Positions 1-9,005 of a DNA stretch of 64,000 nucleotides are shown here, piece by piece. Made by a program: the position numbers and the translations under genes. Where the stretch lies: assembly GCA_934444645.1 (NCBI GenBank), contig CAKSCV010000003.1, forward strand, positions 62,001-126,000, read 5' to 3'. Positions within the stretch are counted from its first letter, which is position 1. The number at the start of each line of letters is the position of its first letter. The notes below the pieces were generated by a model. That model did not search any database. It was not told the origin of the DNA and saw nothing but the letters and a program-made list of their open reading frames with translations. The DNA comes from an uncultured Eubacteriales bacterium. GTDB taxonomy: Bacteria > Bacillota > Clostridia > Oscillospirales > CAG-382.

Positions 1-1653
1 GATCAGGTCGGTGCCAACAAGGTGGTCGATTTCGATACGGCTTATCTTCTTGCCGATGAACTCGGCATTGCCGCCGAACACGAAGTTGTGGTGTCCATCG
101 AGGAAAAGCTGTTTGCTGAAGAAGAAGCCAAATCCGAGGAAAATCTCGAACCCAGAAGCCCGGTCGTTGTTGTCATGGGTCACGTTGACCACGGCAAGAC
201 TTCGCTGCTCGATGCCATTAAGCATACCAACGTTACTGCCGGAGAAGCCGGCGGTATTACCCAGCATATCGGTGCGTATAAGGTGCATATCAACGACCGC
301 GATATCACTTTCTTAGACACGCCCGGCCACGAAGCCTTCACCGCCATGCGTGCCAGAGGTGCCATGGCCACTGATATCGCAATTCTCGTGGTGGCGGCCG
401 ACGACGGTATCATGCCGCAGACAGTCGAAGCCATTAACCACGCCAAAGCCGCCGGAGTTTCCATCATCGTTGCCATCAATAAGATCGATAAACCCGGTGC
501 CAATATCGAAGCCGTCAAGCAGACCCTTACCAATTACGACCTGATTCCCGAAGAATGGGGCGGCGATACCATCTGCGTACCGGTTTCCGCACTCAAACAT
601 CAGGGTATCGAAGAGCTTCTCGAAATGGTGCTTTTGGTAGCCGATATGAAGGATCTCAAAGCAAACTATAAATGCGCCGCCAAGGGCGTCGTTATCGAAG
701 CTAAGCTTGATAAGGGCCGCGGCCCGGTCGCAACCGTCCTTGTTCAAGCCGGCACACTGCACCGCGGCGATATGGTCATTGCCGGAACCGCTATCGGCCG
801 TGTGCGCGCCATGTGCGATTACACCGGCAAAACCGTTAAGGAAGCCGGCCCTTCTACACCGGTTGAAATTACGGGTCTTTCCGAAGCAGCCGACGCCGGT
901 GAAGAATTCCGCGTCGTCGCCAATGAACGTATGGCGAAGGAACTCGTCGATAAGCGCAAAAACGAGGCTAAGGAAGAGGAATTCAAGGCCAATGCCAAGG
1001 TTTCGCTCGATACGCTGTTCGATCAGTTAAGCGAAGGCGTCAAAGAGCTTGCCATCATCGTCAAGGCGGATGTCCAAGGCTCTGCCGAAGCCGTCAAAGC
1101 TTCGCTCGAAAAGCTGTCCAACGAAGAAGTCAAGGTCAAGGTCATCCATTCGGCGGTCGGCGGCATCACCGAAAGCGACGTTATGCTCGCCTCCGCGTCC
1201 AATGCCATCATCGTCGGCTTCAATGTCCGTCCTGATAAGGGCGCACTCGATTCAGCCGAACGTCAGAATGTCGATATCCGCACCTACCGTGTCATTTACG
1301 AGTGCATCGAAGAAATCACCGCCGCTATCAACGGTATGCTTGCACCCGAGTATAAAGAGGTCGTTCTCGGCCATGCACAGGTCAGAAAGACCATTCACGT
1401 GCCGGGCATCGGCTTTGTCGCCGGTTCCTATGTCCAGGACGGCAAGATCACGCGCAATTCGCAGATCCGCGTTGTGCGTGACGGTATCGTGATCTTCGAA
1501 GATAAGATCAGCTCCCTCAAACGCTTCAAGGACGACGCCAAGGAAGTCGCACAAGGCTATGAGTGCGGTATCGCGCTCGAACGCTTTAACGATATCAAGG
1601 AAGAAGATATTCTCGAAGCGTATATTATGGAAGAAGTCAAGAGAGAATTATAA
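1..1653 (+). CDS. infB: Translation initiation factor IF-2 (5' truncated by window edge)
   Basis: GTPase that places initiator fMet-tRNA on the 30S subunit and promotes subunit joining. The frame is open from base 1, so the true start and the N-terminal domains lie outside the window; about 550 C-terminal residues are present. G1 motif GHVDHGKT is near residue 60 of the visible part, followed by DTPGHEAF (G3) and NKIDKPG (G4). Beta-barrel domain II, domain III and the fMet-tRNA-binding C-terminal domain follow, ending in VKREL. The GTG at 22 is internal, not the start. rbfA follows 123 bp downstream, the usual nusA-infB-rbfA order. Identification is secure. Confidence 0.97.
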   Translation, partial: DQVGANKVVDFDTAYLLADELGIAAEHEVVVSIEEKLFAEEEAKSEENLEPRSPVVVVMGHVDHGKTSLLDAIKHTNVTAGEAGGITQHIGAYKVHINDRDITFLDTPGHEAFTAMRARGAMATDIAILVVAADDGIMPQTVEAINHAKAAGVSIIVAINKIDKPGANIEAVKQTLTNYDLIPEEWGGDTICVPVSALKHQGIEELLEMVLLVADMKDLKANYKCAAKGVVIEAKLDKGRGPVATVLVQAGTLHRGDMVIAGTAIGRVRAMCDYTGKTVKEAGPSTPVEITGLSEAADAGEEFRVVANERMAKELVDKRKNEAKEEEFKANAKVSLDTLFDQLSEGVKELAIIVKADVQGSAEAVKASLEKLSNEEVKVKVIHSAVGGITESDVMLASASNAIIVGFNVRPDKGALDSAERQNVDIRTYRVIYECIEEITAAINGMLAPEYKEVVLGHAQVRKTIHVPGIGFVAGSYVQDGKITRNSQIRVVRDGIVIFEDKISSLKRFKDDAKEVAQGYECGIALERFNDIKEEDILEAYIMEEVKREL

Positions 1654-1689
1654 GAGAAGCGGGAAACCGCTTTGTAGGAAACAGTCGGT

Positions 1690-1720
1690 CGGCAGAGGTT
1701 TTTCAAAAAACTTTCTGCCG
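1690..1720 (+). other. Intergenic hairpin between infB and rbfA
   Basis: Inverted repeat with arms CGGCAGA and TCTGCCG around a T5/A6 core. It can fold in the infB-rbfA transcript, but no U-run follows, so it looks like an RNA processing or stability hairpin rather than a terminator. Confidence 0.4.
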
Positions 1721-1776
1721 AGCGGCCTATACGGGTGTTTTTAGGAAAACCTCCGCTCACAGAAAGGACTCTGTCT

Positions 1777-2169
1777 ATGCAAAAAAGACCGCATTATCAT
1801 ATCAACCGCGTCAATGAGGATATCGCAAGAGAGCTGACAAGCATCTTGCGTAACGTCAAAGATCCGCGTGTGACAAGCGGCTTTGTCAGCGTGACCAAAA
1901 CCGAAACTACGCCGGATCTGAAATTCTGCAAGGTGTATTACAGCAACCTCGGCGGCAACGATAAAGACGTTAAAACGGGTCTGTATTCCGCCATCGGGTA
2001 TATCCGCAGAGAATTGGCAAACCGCCTTTCGCTGCGCAATACACCCGAGCTTACGTTTGTGAAGGATACCGGCGCGGAGCATGGTGCGCGCATTTCGGAG
2101 CTGTTAAAAGAAATCGAAGACGAAAAAACGCAAGAGCCGTCCGAAGAAACCGAATCCGAACACGTGTAG
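1777..2169 (+). CDS. rbfA: Ribosome-binding factor A
   Basis: Small KH-fold protein that binds the 30S subunit late in assembly and helps mature the 16S rRNA 5' end. The 130-residue product starts MQKRPHYHINRVNEDI and has the family core KDPRV near residue 28 and PELTFV followed by DTGAEHGARISELL near residues 89-111, with an acidic tail. ATG 1777 is chosen over an upstream in-frame start because AGAAAGGA lies just before it and conservation begins there. It follows infB with no promoter seen between them, so co-transcription is likely. Confidence 0.95.
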   Translation: MQKRPHYHINRVNEDIARELTSILRNVKDPRVTSGFVSVTKTETTPDLKFCKVYYSNLGGNDKDVKTGLYSAIGYIRRELANRLSLRNTPELTFVKDTGAEHGARISELLKEIEDEKTQEPSEETESEHV

Positions 2170-2173
2170 ATGC

Positions 2174-2206
2174 AAAAGCCGGAGGTCGAAAGACAGCCGG
2201 TTTTTT
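2174..2206 (+). terminator. Intrinsic terminator after rbfA
   Basis: AAAAGCCGG pairs with CCGGTTTTTT across a 2x2 AG/AG internal loop and a GTC-GAAA-GAC cap, followed by six T. It sits 4 bp after the rbfA stop and closes the infB-rbfA transcript. Confidence 0.75.
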
Positions 2207-2343
2207 GTGCGCTTTGTGCCGAGTAAAACCTGTGTAAATGAATATTTTCTGCGTGCCGAATTCAAAATTCTTGTAAATTTCGGTCGTTTTTCTTCTTTTT
2301 TGTAAAAATATGCAAGTTTCACAAAAAAATATTCTAAAATTTC

Positions 2344-2373
2344 TTGACAGATACCTATGCGGTGTGCTATAAT
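2344..2373 (+). promoter_or_regulatory. Sigma-A promoter of gdhA
   Basis: TTGACA at 2344-2349 and TATAAT at 2368-2373, 18-bp spacer. This predicts an untranslated leader of roughly 80 nt before gdhA. Confidence 0.8.
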
Positions 2374-2457
2374 TTCCTCAAACAGGAATCTTACTGTAAG
2401 CATGGTTTTTCGAACATTTACGGAAGATTGTTGCAATATATTTTGGAGGTCATACCA

Positions 2458-3804
2458 ATGAATTTTAAGAATCCGTACTTAAAAGACCTTATGGATCGCG
2501 TCGTGGCGCGCAATGCCGGTGAACCGGAATTTCATCAGGCCGTAAAAGAAGTGCTTGAAAGCCTTGAGCCGGTCATTGAAAAGCATCCGGAATACGTCAA
2601 AATGGGCGTACTCGAAAGCCTTGTCGAGCCGGAACGCATCATCAAGTTCCGTGTGCCGTGGGTAGACGACAAGGGTGAAGTCCATGTCAACCGCGGTTTC
2701 CGTATTCAGTTTAACAGTGCCATCGGCCCGTACAAGGGAGGACTCCGCTTCCATCCGTCGGTATACGAGGGCATTATCAAGTTCTTGGGCTTTGAGCAGA
2801 TCTTCAAGAACTCGCTGACCGGTCTTCCGATCGGCGGCGGCAAGGGCGGAAGCGATTTCGATCCGAAGGGCAAGAGCGACATGGAGGTTATGCGCTTCTG
2901 CCAGAGCTTCATGACGGAGCTTTCCAAGCATATCGGTGCGGATACCGACGTTCCGGCAGGGGATATCGGCGTCGGCGGACGTGAGATCGGCTATATGTTC
3001 GGCCAGTACAAGAGATTACGCAACGAATTCACCGGCGTTCTCACCGGCAAGGGTATTCCCTACGGCGGCAGCCTTGCACGTACCGAAGCGACCGGCTACG
3101 GTCTCTGCTACTTTACCGAAGAGATGCTGAACGACAAGGGCGATTCCTTCAAGGGCAAGACCGTCGTTATCTCCGGTTCGGGCAACGTGGCTATCTATGC
3201 AAACCAAAAGGCAACCGCACTCGGTGCTAAGGTTGTGGCTATGTCCGATTCCAACGGCTATATTTACGATAAGAACGGCGTTGACCTTGCTGCCATCAAG
3301 CAGATCAAGGAAGTCGAACGCAAGAGAATCAAGGAATACTTGAACTACCATCCGGAAGCCGAGTATCACGAGGGCTGCAGCGGAATTTGGACGATCAAGT
3401 GTGATGTTGCACTTCCGTGTGCAACGCAGAACGAGATCAACGAAGAGAGCGCCAAAGCACTTGTGGCAAACGGCGTCAAGGCGGTTGCCGAGGGTGCGAA
3501 CATGCCGTCCACGCCGGAAGCCATCGAAGTGTTCCAGAAGAACGGCGTTCTGTTTGGCCCGGCCAAGGCTGCCAATGCCGGCGGCGTTGCGACCAGTGCG
3601 CTTGAAATGAGCCAGAACTCCATGCGCTATTCCTGGACATTTGAAGAGGTTGACGCAAAGCTTAAGAACATCATGGTCGGCATTTATCACAATGCGGCTA
3701 AGGCTGCCGAAGAATACGGCATGAAGGACAATCTGGTTGCCGGTGCGAACATTGCCGGTTTCTTAAAGGTTGCCAACGCCATGCTCGCTCACGGCGTAGT
3801 CTAA
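2458..3804 (+). CDS. gdhA: NADP-type glutamate dehydrogenase
   Basis: Interconverts 2-oxoglutarate plus ammonium and glutamate; a cytosolic hexamer of the bacterial approximately 450-residue type (448 residues here). Visible motifs: substrate site PYKGGLRFHPSV, the catalytic-lysine region PIGGGKGGSDFDPKGKS, the proton-transfer region PAGDIGVGGREIG, and the Rossmann motif SGSGNVA. NADP preference is inferred from overall subfamily resemblance to the GdhA hexamers, not proven. ATG 2458 has GGAGGT at 2445-2450. It is monocistronic: own promoter upstream, and repeats then a terminator downstream. It probably links ammonium assimilation or amino-acid fermentation to central metabolism. Confidence 0.95.
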   Translation: MNFKNPYLKDLMDRVVARNAGEPEFHQAVKEVLESLEPVIEKHPEYVKMGVLESLVEPERIIKFRVPWVDDKGEVHVNRGFRIQFNSAIGPYKGGLRFHPSVYEGIIKFLGFEQIFKNSLTGLPIGGGKGGSDFDPKGKSDMEVMRFCQSFMTELSKHIGADTDVPAGDIGVGGREIGYMFGQYKRLRNEFTGVLTGKGIPYGGSLARTEATGYGLCYFTEEMLNDKGDSFKGKTVVISGSGNVAIYANQKATALGAKVVAMSDSNGYIYDKNGVDLAAIKQIKEVERKRIKEYLNYHPEAEYHEGCSGIWTIKCDVALPCATQNEINEESAKALVANGVKAVAEGANMPSTPEAIEVFQKNGVLFGPAKAANAGGVATSALEMSQNSMRYSWTFEEVDAKLKNIMVGIYHNAAKAAEEYGMKDNLVAGANIAGFLKVANAMLAHGVV

Positions 3805-3810
3805 GCGGTC

Positions 3811-4226
3811 GGGAAGCCCGACAGCAAATTCGCGCAAAACGCTGTGGCGGTAAAGGAAAAATCACAGCACGCGCTGTGACACCGCCGCGCGTCCGATGGG
3901 ACTTGCGGCTCAGAGCAAAACGGAAATAAGCTTTTTTTCGGGAAGCCCCGACAGCCAATCCGCGCCCAAAGCCATGGCAGGTAAAGATAAATTCGCGGCA
4001 CGCGCTGTGACACCGCCGCGCGTCCGATGGGACTTGCGGCTCAGAGCAAAACGGAAATGAGCGTTTTTTGGGAGCCCGACAGCCAATCCGCGCCCAAAGT
4101 CATGGCAGGTAAAGATAAATTTGCAGCACGCGCTGTGACACCGCCCCACGTCCGATGGGACTTGCGGCTCGGAGCGGAACGAAAATAATAGATTTTTTGG
4201 GGAGCCCCGACAACCAATCCGCGCGG
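3811..4226. repeat. Tandem 129-130-bp repeat, about 3.2 copies
   Basis: Units begin at about 3811, 3940, 4070 and (partial) 4200. Each opens with GGGA(A)GCCCCGACAGCCAATCCGCG, contains the imperfect palindrome CACAGCACGCGCTGTG or its variant, then CGTCCGATGGGACTTGCGGCT, and ends in a T-rich stretch. Units 2 and 3 are nearly identical; unit 1 diverges most in its first half. The period is not a multiple of three, so the minus-strand open frames here shift between units and are unlikely to be coding. Confidence 0.85.
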
Positions 4227-4237
4227 AGACTAAGTAT

Positions 4238-4279
4238 AAAAATGACTGCAGCAAGGCAAAACTTGCGGCAGTCATTTTT
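4238..4279. terminator. Bidirectional terminator between gdhA and the acyltransferase gene
   Basis: Perfect 12-bp arms AAAAATGACTGC / GCAGTCATTTTT with an inner GCAAG/CTTGC pair. A/T tracts on both sides serve both converging genes. Confidence 0.8.
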
Positions 4280-4296
4280 GTTTTGTAAGTATGGAA

Positions 4297-5502
4297 CTAA
4301 CGATGCATTTTAGCCAAAACCTTTTCGACCGCCCGTTCTGTCACCGATGGCAGAAAAACGATGAGCCGGTCAAGACGTGTGACGCAAAACAGCAGGGCGC
4401 GAAGCTTTTCGACGGCGGTGCAGGCAAGAAAGATTCCCAAAGCCGCCGCAAGACAGCACGCCGCCATGACCGGCGCGGGAAACACGGCGAACTGCGAAAA
4501 CGCATCTTGCAGCAGATTTGCCCAAACGAGCGGCTGTGTGTGGAGGATATACACGCCGAAGGACGCCTTTGAAAAGAACGAAATAAACTTGCATACGGCT
4601 TTGTTTTGCACGTTGATTCGTGTGAAAACAGCAAACAGCGCGATGGAAGAAAGCACGATGAGCACGGAGGTGTAGGCATAATTTTTCAGATAAACGGGAT
4701 TTTCGATGCCGCTTGCAAGTAACTTGTTTTCGGTCAAACGCTTCTGCAAGGGCAGAAACACGGAAATTATGCCATAAACGGCAAGACACGCCGCGCCGCA
4801 CAAACGACCTCGCTTTTTCGGCAACAAGTGCAGACGAAAGAACATCCCGACCAAATATAATAACACAAGCCAAAGCGTGCTGTATCCGGAACGCGTCAAA
4901 AACAGATCGTTGTCGGCGATTTTCGGCAGCAGGACGAAACAGGCAAACAAGCCGATGAGCATTTCCGCAAAGGTTTTTTTCGGAAGCTCCGCGGCAGCAT
5001 TCAAAACCGGTGTCAGCACCGAAAGTCCGAAATACGCCGTCACATACCAATATTCATTGGTGAGAAGCGGCTTCAGACAGGCTTCAAGCGAAAAAGAAGC
5101 AGCTATCTCCGGCGCAAGCAACCGAAAGGCGCCCCAAACCGCGAGATTGACGAAAACGACCGTCAGCCAAAGCGATAACAGCCGCGACAGCTTAAACCGG
5201 CTTTTGCATCCGACAAAGCCGCTGATAAGCGCATAGCAGTTGACGGCAGGGTAGGCGAGCGCCAAAAGCAGATAGCTGACCGTGTAGGTGCCTTTTCCGC
5301 CGCCGCTTGCCGCCGCCACGCCGCCTTGGCCGACCACGTGCAGCAGTATGATGTAAAAGGTTGCGAGAATGCGAAGCAGCTCGATGCCGAAGAATTTTTC
5401 TTTTTTACCGGCAGCTTCCGGCGGCGCAGAAGCGGTTTTTTGCGGCAGTTCCGCACGAACGGCTTCTTCGGTCGGCATGGGCGCGGGCATTTCCTTTGTC
5501 AT
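4297..5502 (-). CDS. Acyltransferase family 3 membrane protein
   Basis: Integral membrane O-acyltransferase of the acyltransferase-3 family (OafA/WecH type), which acylate cell-surface sugars or other acceptors. The 401-residue product has a disordered Ala/Pro/Glu-rich N-terminus (residues 1-35), then the family opening FFGIELLRILATFYIILLHV with its conserved Arg and His, and about ten hydrophobic segments; FGVYILHTQPLVW near residues 326-338 is the usual late motif. AAGGAGGA lies just before ATG 5502. The acceptor is unknown. It is convergent with gdhA and shows no operon link to glyS upstream. Confidence 0.85.
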   Translation of the reverse strand: MTKEMPAPMPTEEAVRAELPQKTASAPPEAAGKKEKFFGIELLRILATFYIILLHVVGQGGVAAASGGGKGTYTVSYLLLALAYPAVNCYALISGFVGCKSRFKLSRLLSLWLTVVFVNLAVWGAFRLLAPEIAASFSLEACLKPLLTNEYWYVTAYFGLSVLTPVLNAAAELPKKTFAEMLIGLFACFVLLPKIADNDLFLTRSGYSTLWLVLLYLVGMFFRLHLLPKKRGRLCGAACLAVYGIISVFLPLQKRLTENKLLASGIENPVYLKNYAYTSVLIVLSSIALFAVFTRINVQNKAVCKFISFFSKASFGVYILHTQPLVWANLLQDAFSQFAVFPAPVMAACCLAAALGIFLACTAVEKLRALLFCVTRLDRLIVFLPSVTERAVEKVLAKMHR

Positions 5503-5587
5503 GGCAAAGTCCTCCTTTTGTTGCGGCGATCTACGAAAAACAGCGGAGTTTTGTTACGAACTCCGCTGTAAATTTTCTGAAAAAGAC

Positions 5588-6985
5588 TTAAAACTTGATT
5601 TTTTCGGCGATGTAGCCCTTAACGTCCTCGATCTTCATGCGAACCTGCGTCATGGTATCGCGGTCGCGGACGGTCACGCAGCCATCCTCTGCCGACTCAA
5701 AGTCGTAGGTGATGCAGAACGGCGTGCCGATCTCATCTTCGCGGCGGTAACGCTTGCCGATGCTGCCTGCTTCGTCATAGTCCACCATGAAATCCTTTTG
5801 AAGGTCATGATAGAGTGCAGTCGCCTGCTCGGAAAGCTTCTTGGAAAGCGGAAGCACAGCGGCCTTGAACGGCGCAAGGAACGGATGCAGGCGAAGCACG
5901 GTACGGGTGTCGCCCTCGGCAATCTCTTCTTCGTCGTATGCGTCGCATAAGAATGCAAGGAAGCTTCTTTCCACGCCGAGCGACGGCTCAATGACATACG
6001 GAATATAATGCTCGTTGGTTTCGGCGTCGTAGTAGGAGAGATCCTTGCCGGAGGTGTTCTGGTGTTGGGTGAGGTCATAATCGGTTCTGTCGGCAACGCC
6101 CCACAGCTCGCCCCAGCCGAACGGGAATAAGAATTCGAAGTCGGTGGTTGCCTTGGAATAGAAGCAAAGCTCCTCCGGATCGTGGTCGCGCAGCCGTAAA
6201 TTTTCTTCTTTCAAGCCGAGTGACAGCAAGAAATCGCGGCAGAACGAACGCCAATATTCAAACCATTCAAGGTCGGTGTTCGGCTTGCAGAAAAATTCAA
6301 GCTCCATTTGTTCGAATTCGCGCACGCGGAAAATGAAGTTGCCGGGCGTGATCTCGTTGCGGAAGGATTTGCCGATCTGACCGATACCGAACGGCAGCTT
6401 GCGGCGTGTGGTGCGCTGTACGTTGGCAAAGTTTACGAAAATGCCCTGTGCCGTTTCGGGACGGAGATAAACGGTGTTCTTCGCGTCCTCGGTAACGCCC
6501 TGGAAGGTTTTGAACATGAGGTTGAATTCGCGGATGTCCGTGAAATTGTGCTTGCCGCAGCTCGGACAGGGAATGTTATGTTCCTCGACGAAATCCTTCA
6601 TTTCCTGCTTGGAGAACGCGTCGATCGGCTTTTCGAGCGCAAAGCCGGTTTCGCTGCACCAATCCTCGATGATCTTGTCGGCGCGGAAACGTTCGTGGCA
6701 TTCGCGGCAGTCCATTAACGGATCGGAGAAGCCGCCCAAGTGACCGGAAGCCACCCAGGTCTGCGGATTCATCAGAATGGCAGCGTCAAGTCCCACATTG
6801 TAGGGGTTCTCTTGAACAAACTTTTTCCACCAGGCTTTTTTGATGTTGTTCTTGAATTCCACACCCAAAGGACCGTAATCCCAGGTGTTGGCAAGACCGC
6901 CGTAGATTTCGCTTCCGGCGTAGACATAGCCGCGGCCTTTACAGAACGCGACGATCTTATCCATGGTTTTTTCCGTGTTTTTCAT
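5588..6985 (-). CDS. glyS: Glycyl-tRNA synthetase, single-chain class II type
   Basis: Charges tRNA-Gly with glycine. The 465-residue chain belongs to the dimeric single-polypeptide form (GlyQS type), not the alpha2-beta2 form. Seen: N-terminal GRGYVYAGSEIYGGLANTWDYGPLG (positions about 18-42), the class II motif 2 region GIGQIGKSFRNEITP, a zinc-like pair CREC and CPSC in the insertion, the motif 3 region EPSLGVERSFLAFL, and the C-terminal anticodon-binding domain from about residue 365. ATG 6985 has AAAGGA upstream; an internal ATG seven codons later is less likely. No T-box leader is visible in the 30-bp gap to lysA. Confidence 0.96.
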   Translation of the reverse strand: MKNTEKTMDKIVAFCKGRGYVYAGSEIYGGLANTWDYGPLGVEFKNNIKKAWWKKFVQENPYNVGLDAAILMNPQTWVASGHLGGFSDPLMDCRECHERFRADKIIEDWCSETGFALEKPIDAFSKQEMKDFVEEHNIPCPSCGKHNFTDIREFNLMFKTFQGVTEDAKNTVYLRPETAQGIFVNFANVQRTTRRKLPFGIGQIGKSFRNEITPGNFIFRVREFEQMELEFFCKPNTDLEWFEYWRSFCRDFLLSLGLKEENLRLRDHDPEELCFYSKATTDFEFLFPFGWGELWGVADRTDYDLTQHQNTSGKDLSYYDAETNEHYIPYVIEPSLGVERSFLAFLCDAYDEEEIAEGDTRTVLRLHPFLAPFKAAVLPLSKKLSEQATALYHDLQKDFMVDYDEAGSIGKRYRREDEIGTPFCITYDFESAEDGCVTVRDRDTMTQVRMKIEDVKGYIAEKIKF

Positions 6986-7015
6986 TGTGCTTCATTCCTT
7001 TATATAGTGTTTTTA

Positions 7016-8320
7016 TTATAAGTCGTTTCGGATGAGATCTTCGAGAGATTCGCGGCGAATGCCTAAACGCGTTCCGTTTTTGCCGACAATGACAAGTGCC
7101 GGACGCGGAAGGCGGTTGTAGTTGGACGCCATGGAGTAGTTGTAGGCACCGGTCACGCAGACGGCTAAGATGTCGCCCTTTTCCGGCGTTTGCAGCAATG
7201 TGTGCTCTTGAATGAGATCGCCGCTTTCGCAGCATCTGCCGGCAATATCGGCCACGAAATCCATTTCGCGGTCGGCTTTGTTGGCAATCAGCGAATAATA
7301 CGGTGATTGATACAGCGCATAGCGCGGATTGTCCGCCATGCCGCCGTCAATCGAAACATAGCTCTTGTAGCCGGGGATGGTCTTGATGTTTCCGACGGTG
7401 TACAGCGTCACACCGGCTGCGGCCACGATCGAACGGCCGGGTTCGAAATTCAGTTCCGGCTCTTCAAGACCGTAGATCTCACAGTTGTTGCGTACACGCG
7501 CGGCAATCTCGCGTAACATATAATCAATGTCCAAATTCTGTTGTTCGGGCACATACCGCACGCCGAAGCCGCCGCCGAGGTTGAGTACCGACAGCGTCAC
7601 GCCGGTCTTTTCGCGTATCTCGGCGAGAAAGCGCATCATGATGTCCGCTGCGTCCAAAAACGGCTGCGGATCAAAGCTCTGCGAACCGACATGGCAGTGA
7701 ATGCCGATGAGACGGATGTGCTTTTTGGCAAGCGCATATTTGACGGCTTCTAAAGCTTGGCCTGTCTCAATGGCGCTGCCGAATTTGGAATCGACCTTGC
7801 CGGTCGAGATTTTTACGTGCGTATGCGGATCAATGCCGGGCGTTACGCGAAGCACAACGGAGGCGGTTTTGTTTTCGGCAGCACAGATTTCGTCAAGGTC
7901 GTCTAATTCTGCAAGGTTGTCGGCAATGATCACGCCGACGCCGCTTTTGACGGCATATTCAAGGTCGGCGACCGTTTTGTTGTTGCCGTGAAAATAGATT
8001 TTTTCGGGAGGGAAACCGGCGGCAAGCGCCGTGTAAATCTCACCCGAGGAAACTGTGTCGGCGCATAACCCTTCGCTGTCGGCAATGCGGTAAATCTCCT
8101 TAAAGGATAGTGCTTTGCTGGCAAAGAGAATTTTGGCTTTTTTGAAATAACGAGCCGCGCCATGCGTGTATTTTTGGCACATGGAGCGCATTTTGTCCTC
8201 GTCGAAAACGTAGAGCGGCGTGCCGTATTCCTTGGCAAGGCCGACGGTATCAATTCCGGCAACCGTAAAGTGTCCGGCGGTGTTGATACCGTAATTGTCG
8301 TGTAAAAGTACGGTTTTCAT
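7016..8320 (-). CDS. lysA: Diaminopimelate decarboxylase
   Basis: PLP enzyme converting meso-diaminopimelate to L-lysine, the last lysine step. The 434-residue product has the PLP lysine in FASKAL near residue 60, HCHVGSQ, GGGFGVRY, EPGRSIVAAAG and the CESGD motif that supplies the active-site cysteine from the partner subunit. The frame stays open about 79 codons upstream, but conservation and AAGAAAGG place the start at ATG 8320. It lies between engB and glyS on the same strand with short gaps (34 and 30 bp), so read-through is possible. Confidence 0.95.
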   Translation of the reverse strand: MKTVLLHDNYGINTAGHFTVAGIDTVGLAKEYGTPLYVFDEDKMRSMCQKYTHGAARYFKKAKILFASKALSFKEIYRIADSEGLCADTVSSGEIYTALAAGFPPEKIYFHGNNKTVADLEYAVKSGVGVIIADNLAELDDLDEICAAENKTASVVLRVTPGIDPHTHVKISTGKVDSKFGSAIETGQALEAVKYALAKKHIRLIGIHCHVGSQSFDPQPFLDAADIMMRFLAEIREKTGVTLSVLNLGGGFGVRYVPEQQNLDIDYMLREIAARVRNNCEIYGLEEPELNFEPGRSIVAAAGVTLYTVGNIKTIPGYKSYVSIDGGMADNPRYALYQSPYYSLIANKADREMDFVADIAGRCCESGDLIQEHTLLQTPEKGDILAVCVTGAYNYSMASNYNRLPRPALVIVGKNGTRLGIRRESLEDLIRNDL

Positions 8321-8354
8321 GAGTATTTGCCTTTCTTGGAGTGGGATTGATTGT

Positions 8355-9005
8355 CTATAAGGTGAGCTGCGTGCCGGTAACGGCCGCGGAAAATTCCTTA
8401 ATGATGCGCCAAATATCGTCCGCACCGGCGCCGGTCTTGGCGGAAAAGGGAAGAATCTCCGCGTCGGACGGGATGGCGGGGTCGTTGTGCAGTGCCTCAA
8501 TGTTGGCAAGGCGCGTGGTGGTGTTGACCTTGTCCGATTTGGTGGCAACCACTGCAAACGGAAGCTCGGTCTCTACCAAAAAGGCGAGCATCGCACGGTC
8601 GTCGGCAGTAAGACCTACCTTCAAATCGATGAGCTGTAAATACAGCCGCGGCGCTTCAAGCGAAAAATAGCGGTCGATCAGTTTTTTCCACTTGTCGCGT
8701 TCGGAAAAGGAGCGTTTGGCATAGCCGTAGCCGGGCAAATCGACGAGATACAGCGAGCTGTCAATGTCGTAGCAGTTGACCGTGATGGTCTTTCCCGGCT
8801 CGGCACTGACGCGCGCCAAGCTCTTGCGGCCGAGCAGCTTGTTGATGAGCGACGATTTTCCGACGTTGGAGCGGCCGCACATGGCAATCTGCGGCAAATC
8901 GCTTCGCAAAATGCCGGGTAATTGCGAGGGCAGGCCTGCGGTCATGACAAGATTGACCTTGTTCAGATTCAGCTTTTTTTCTTCCATACCGTTCACCGCT
9001 TTCAC
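8355..9005 (-). CDS. engB: Ribosome biogenesis GTPase EngB (YsxC/YihA)
   Basis: TRAFAC-class GTPase needed for late 50S assembly. Visible: G1 GRSNVGKSSLINKLLG, a G2 threonine near KTITVN, G3 DLPGYGYAK, G4 TKSDK, and the G5 region FSAKTG; 216 residues from GTG 9005 or 210 from ATG 8987. GTG 9005 overlaps the lon stop as GTGA, which suggests translational coupling. ATG 8987 (MEEKK) is the alternative, and neither has a strong Shine-Dalgarno site. The lon-engB order is typical of Bacillota. Confidence 0.95.
   Translation of the reverse strand: MKAVNGMEEKKLNLNKVNLVMTAGLPSQLPGILRSDLPQIAMCGRSNVGKSSLINKLLGRKSLARVSAEPGKTITVNCYDIDSSLYLVDLPGYGYAKRSFSERDKWKKLIDRYFSLEAPRLYLQLIDLKVGLTADDRAMLAFLVETELPFAVVATKSDKVNTTTRLANIEALHNDPAIPSDAEILPFSAKTGAGADDIWRIIKEFSAAVTGTQLTL

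Noticed and set aside
3910..4275. 121-codon minus-strand frame across the 130-bp repeats
   Set aside because: The repeat period is not divisible by three, so the repeated peptide appears in different frames; this is expected from repeated DNA rather than a protein.
6986..7015. T-box or riboswitch before glyS
   Set aside because: Only 30 bp separate lysA and glyS; there is no space for a T-box and no typical sequence.
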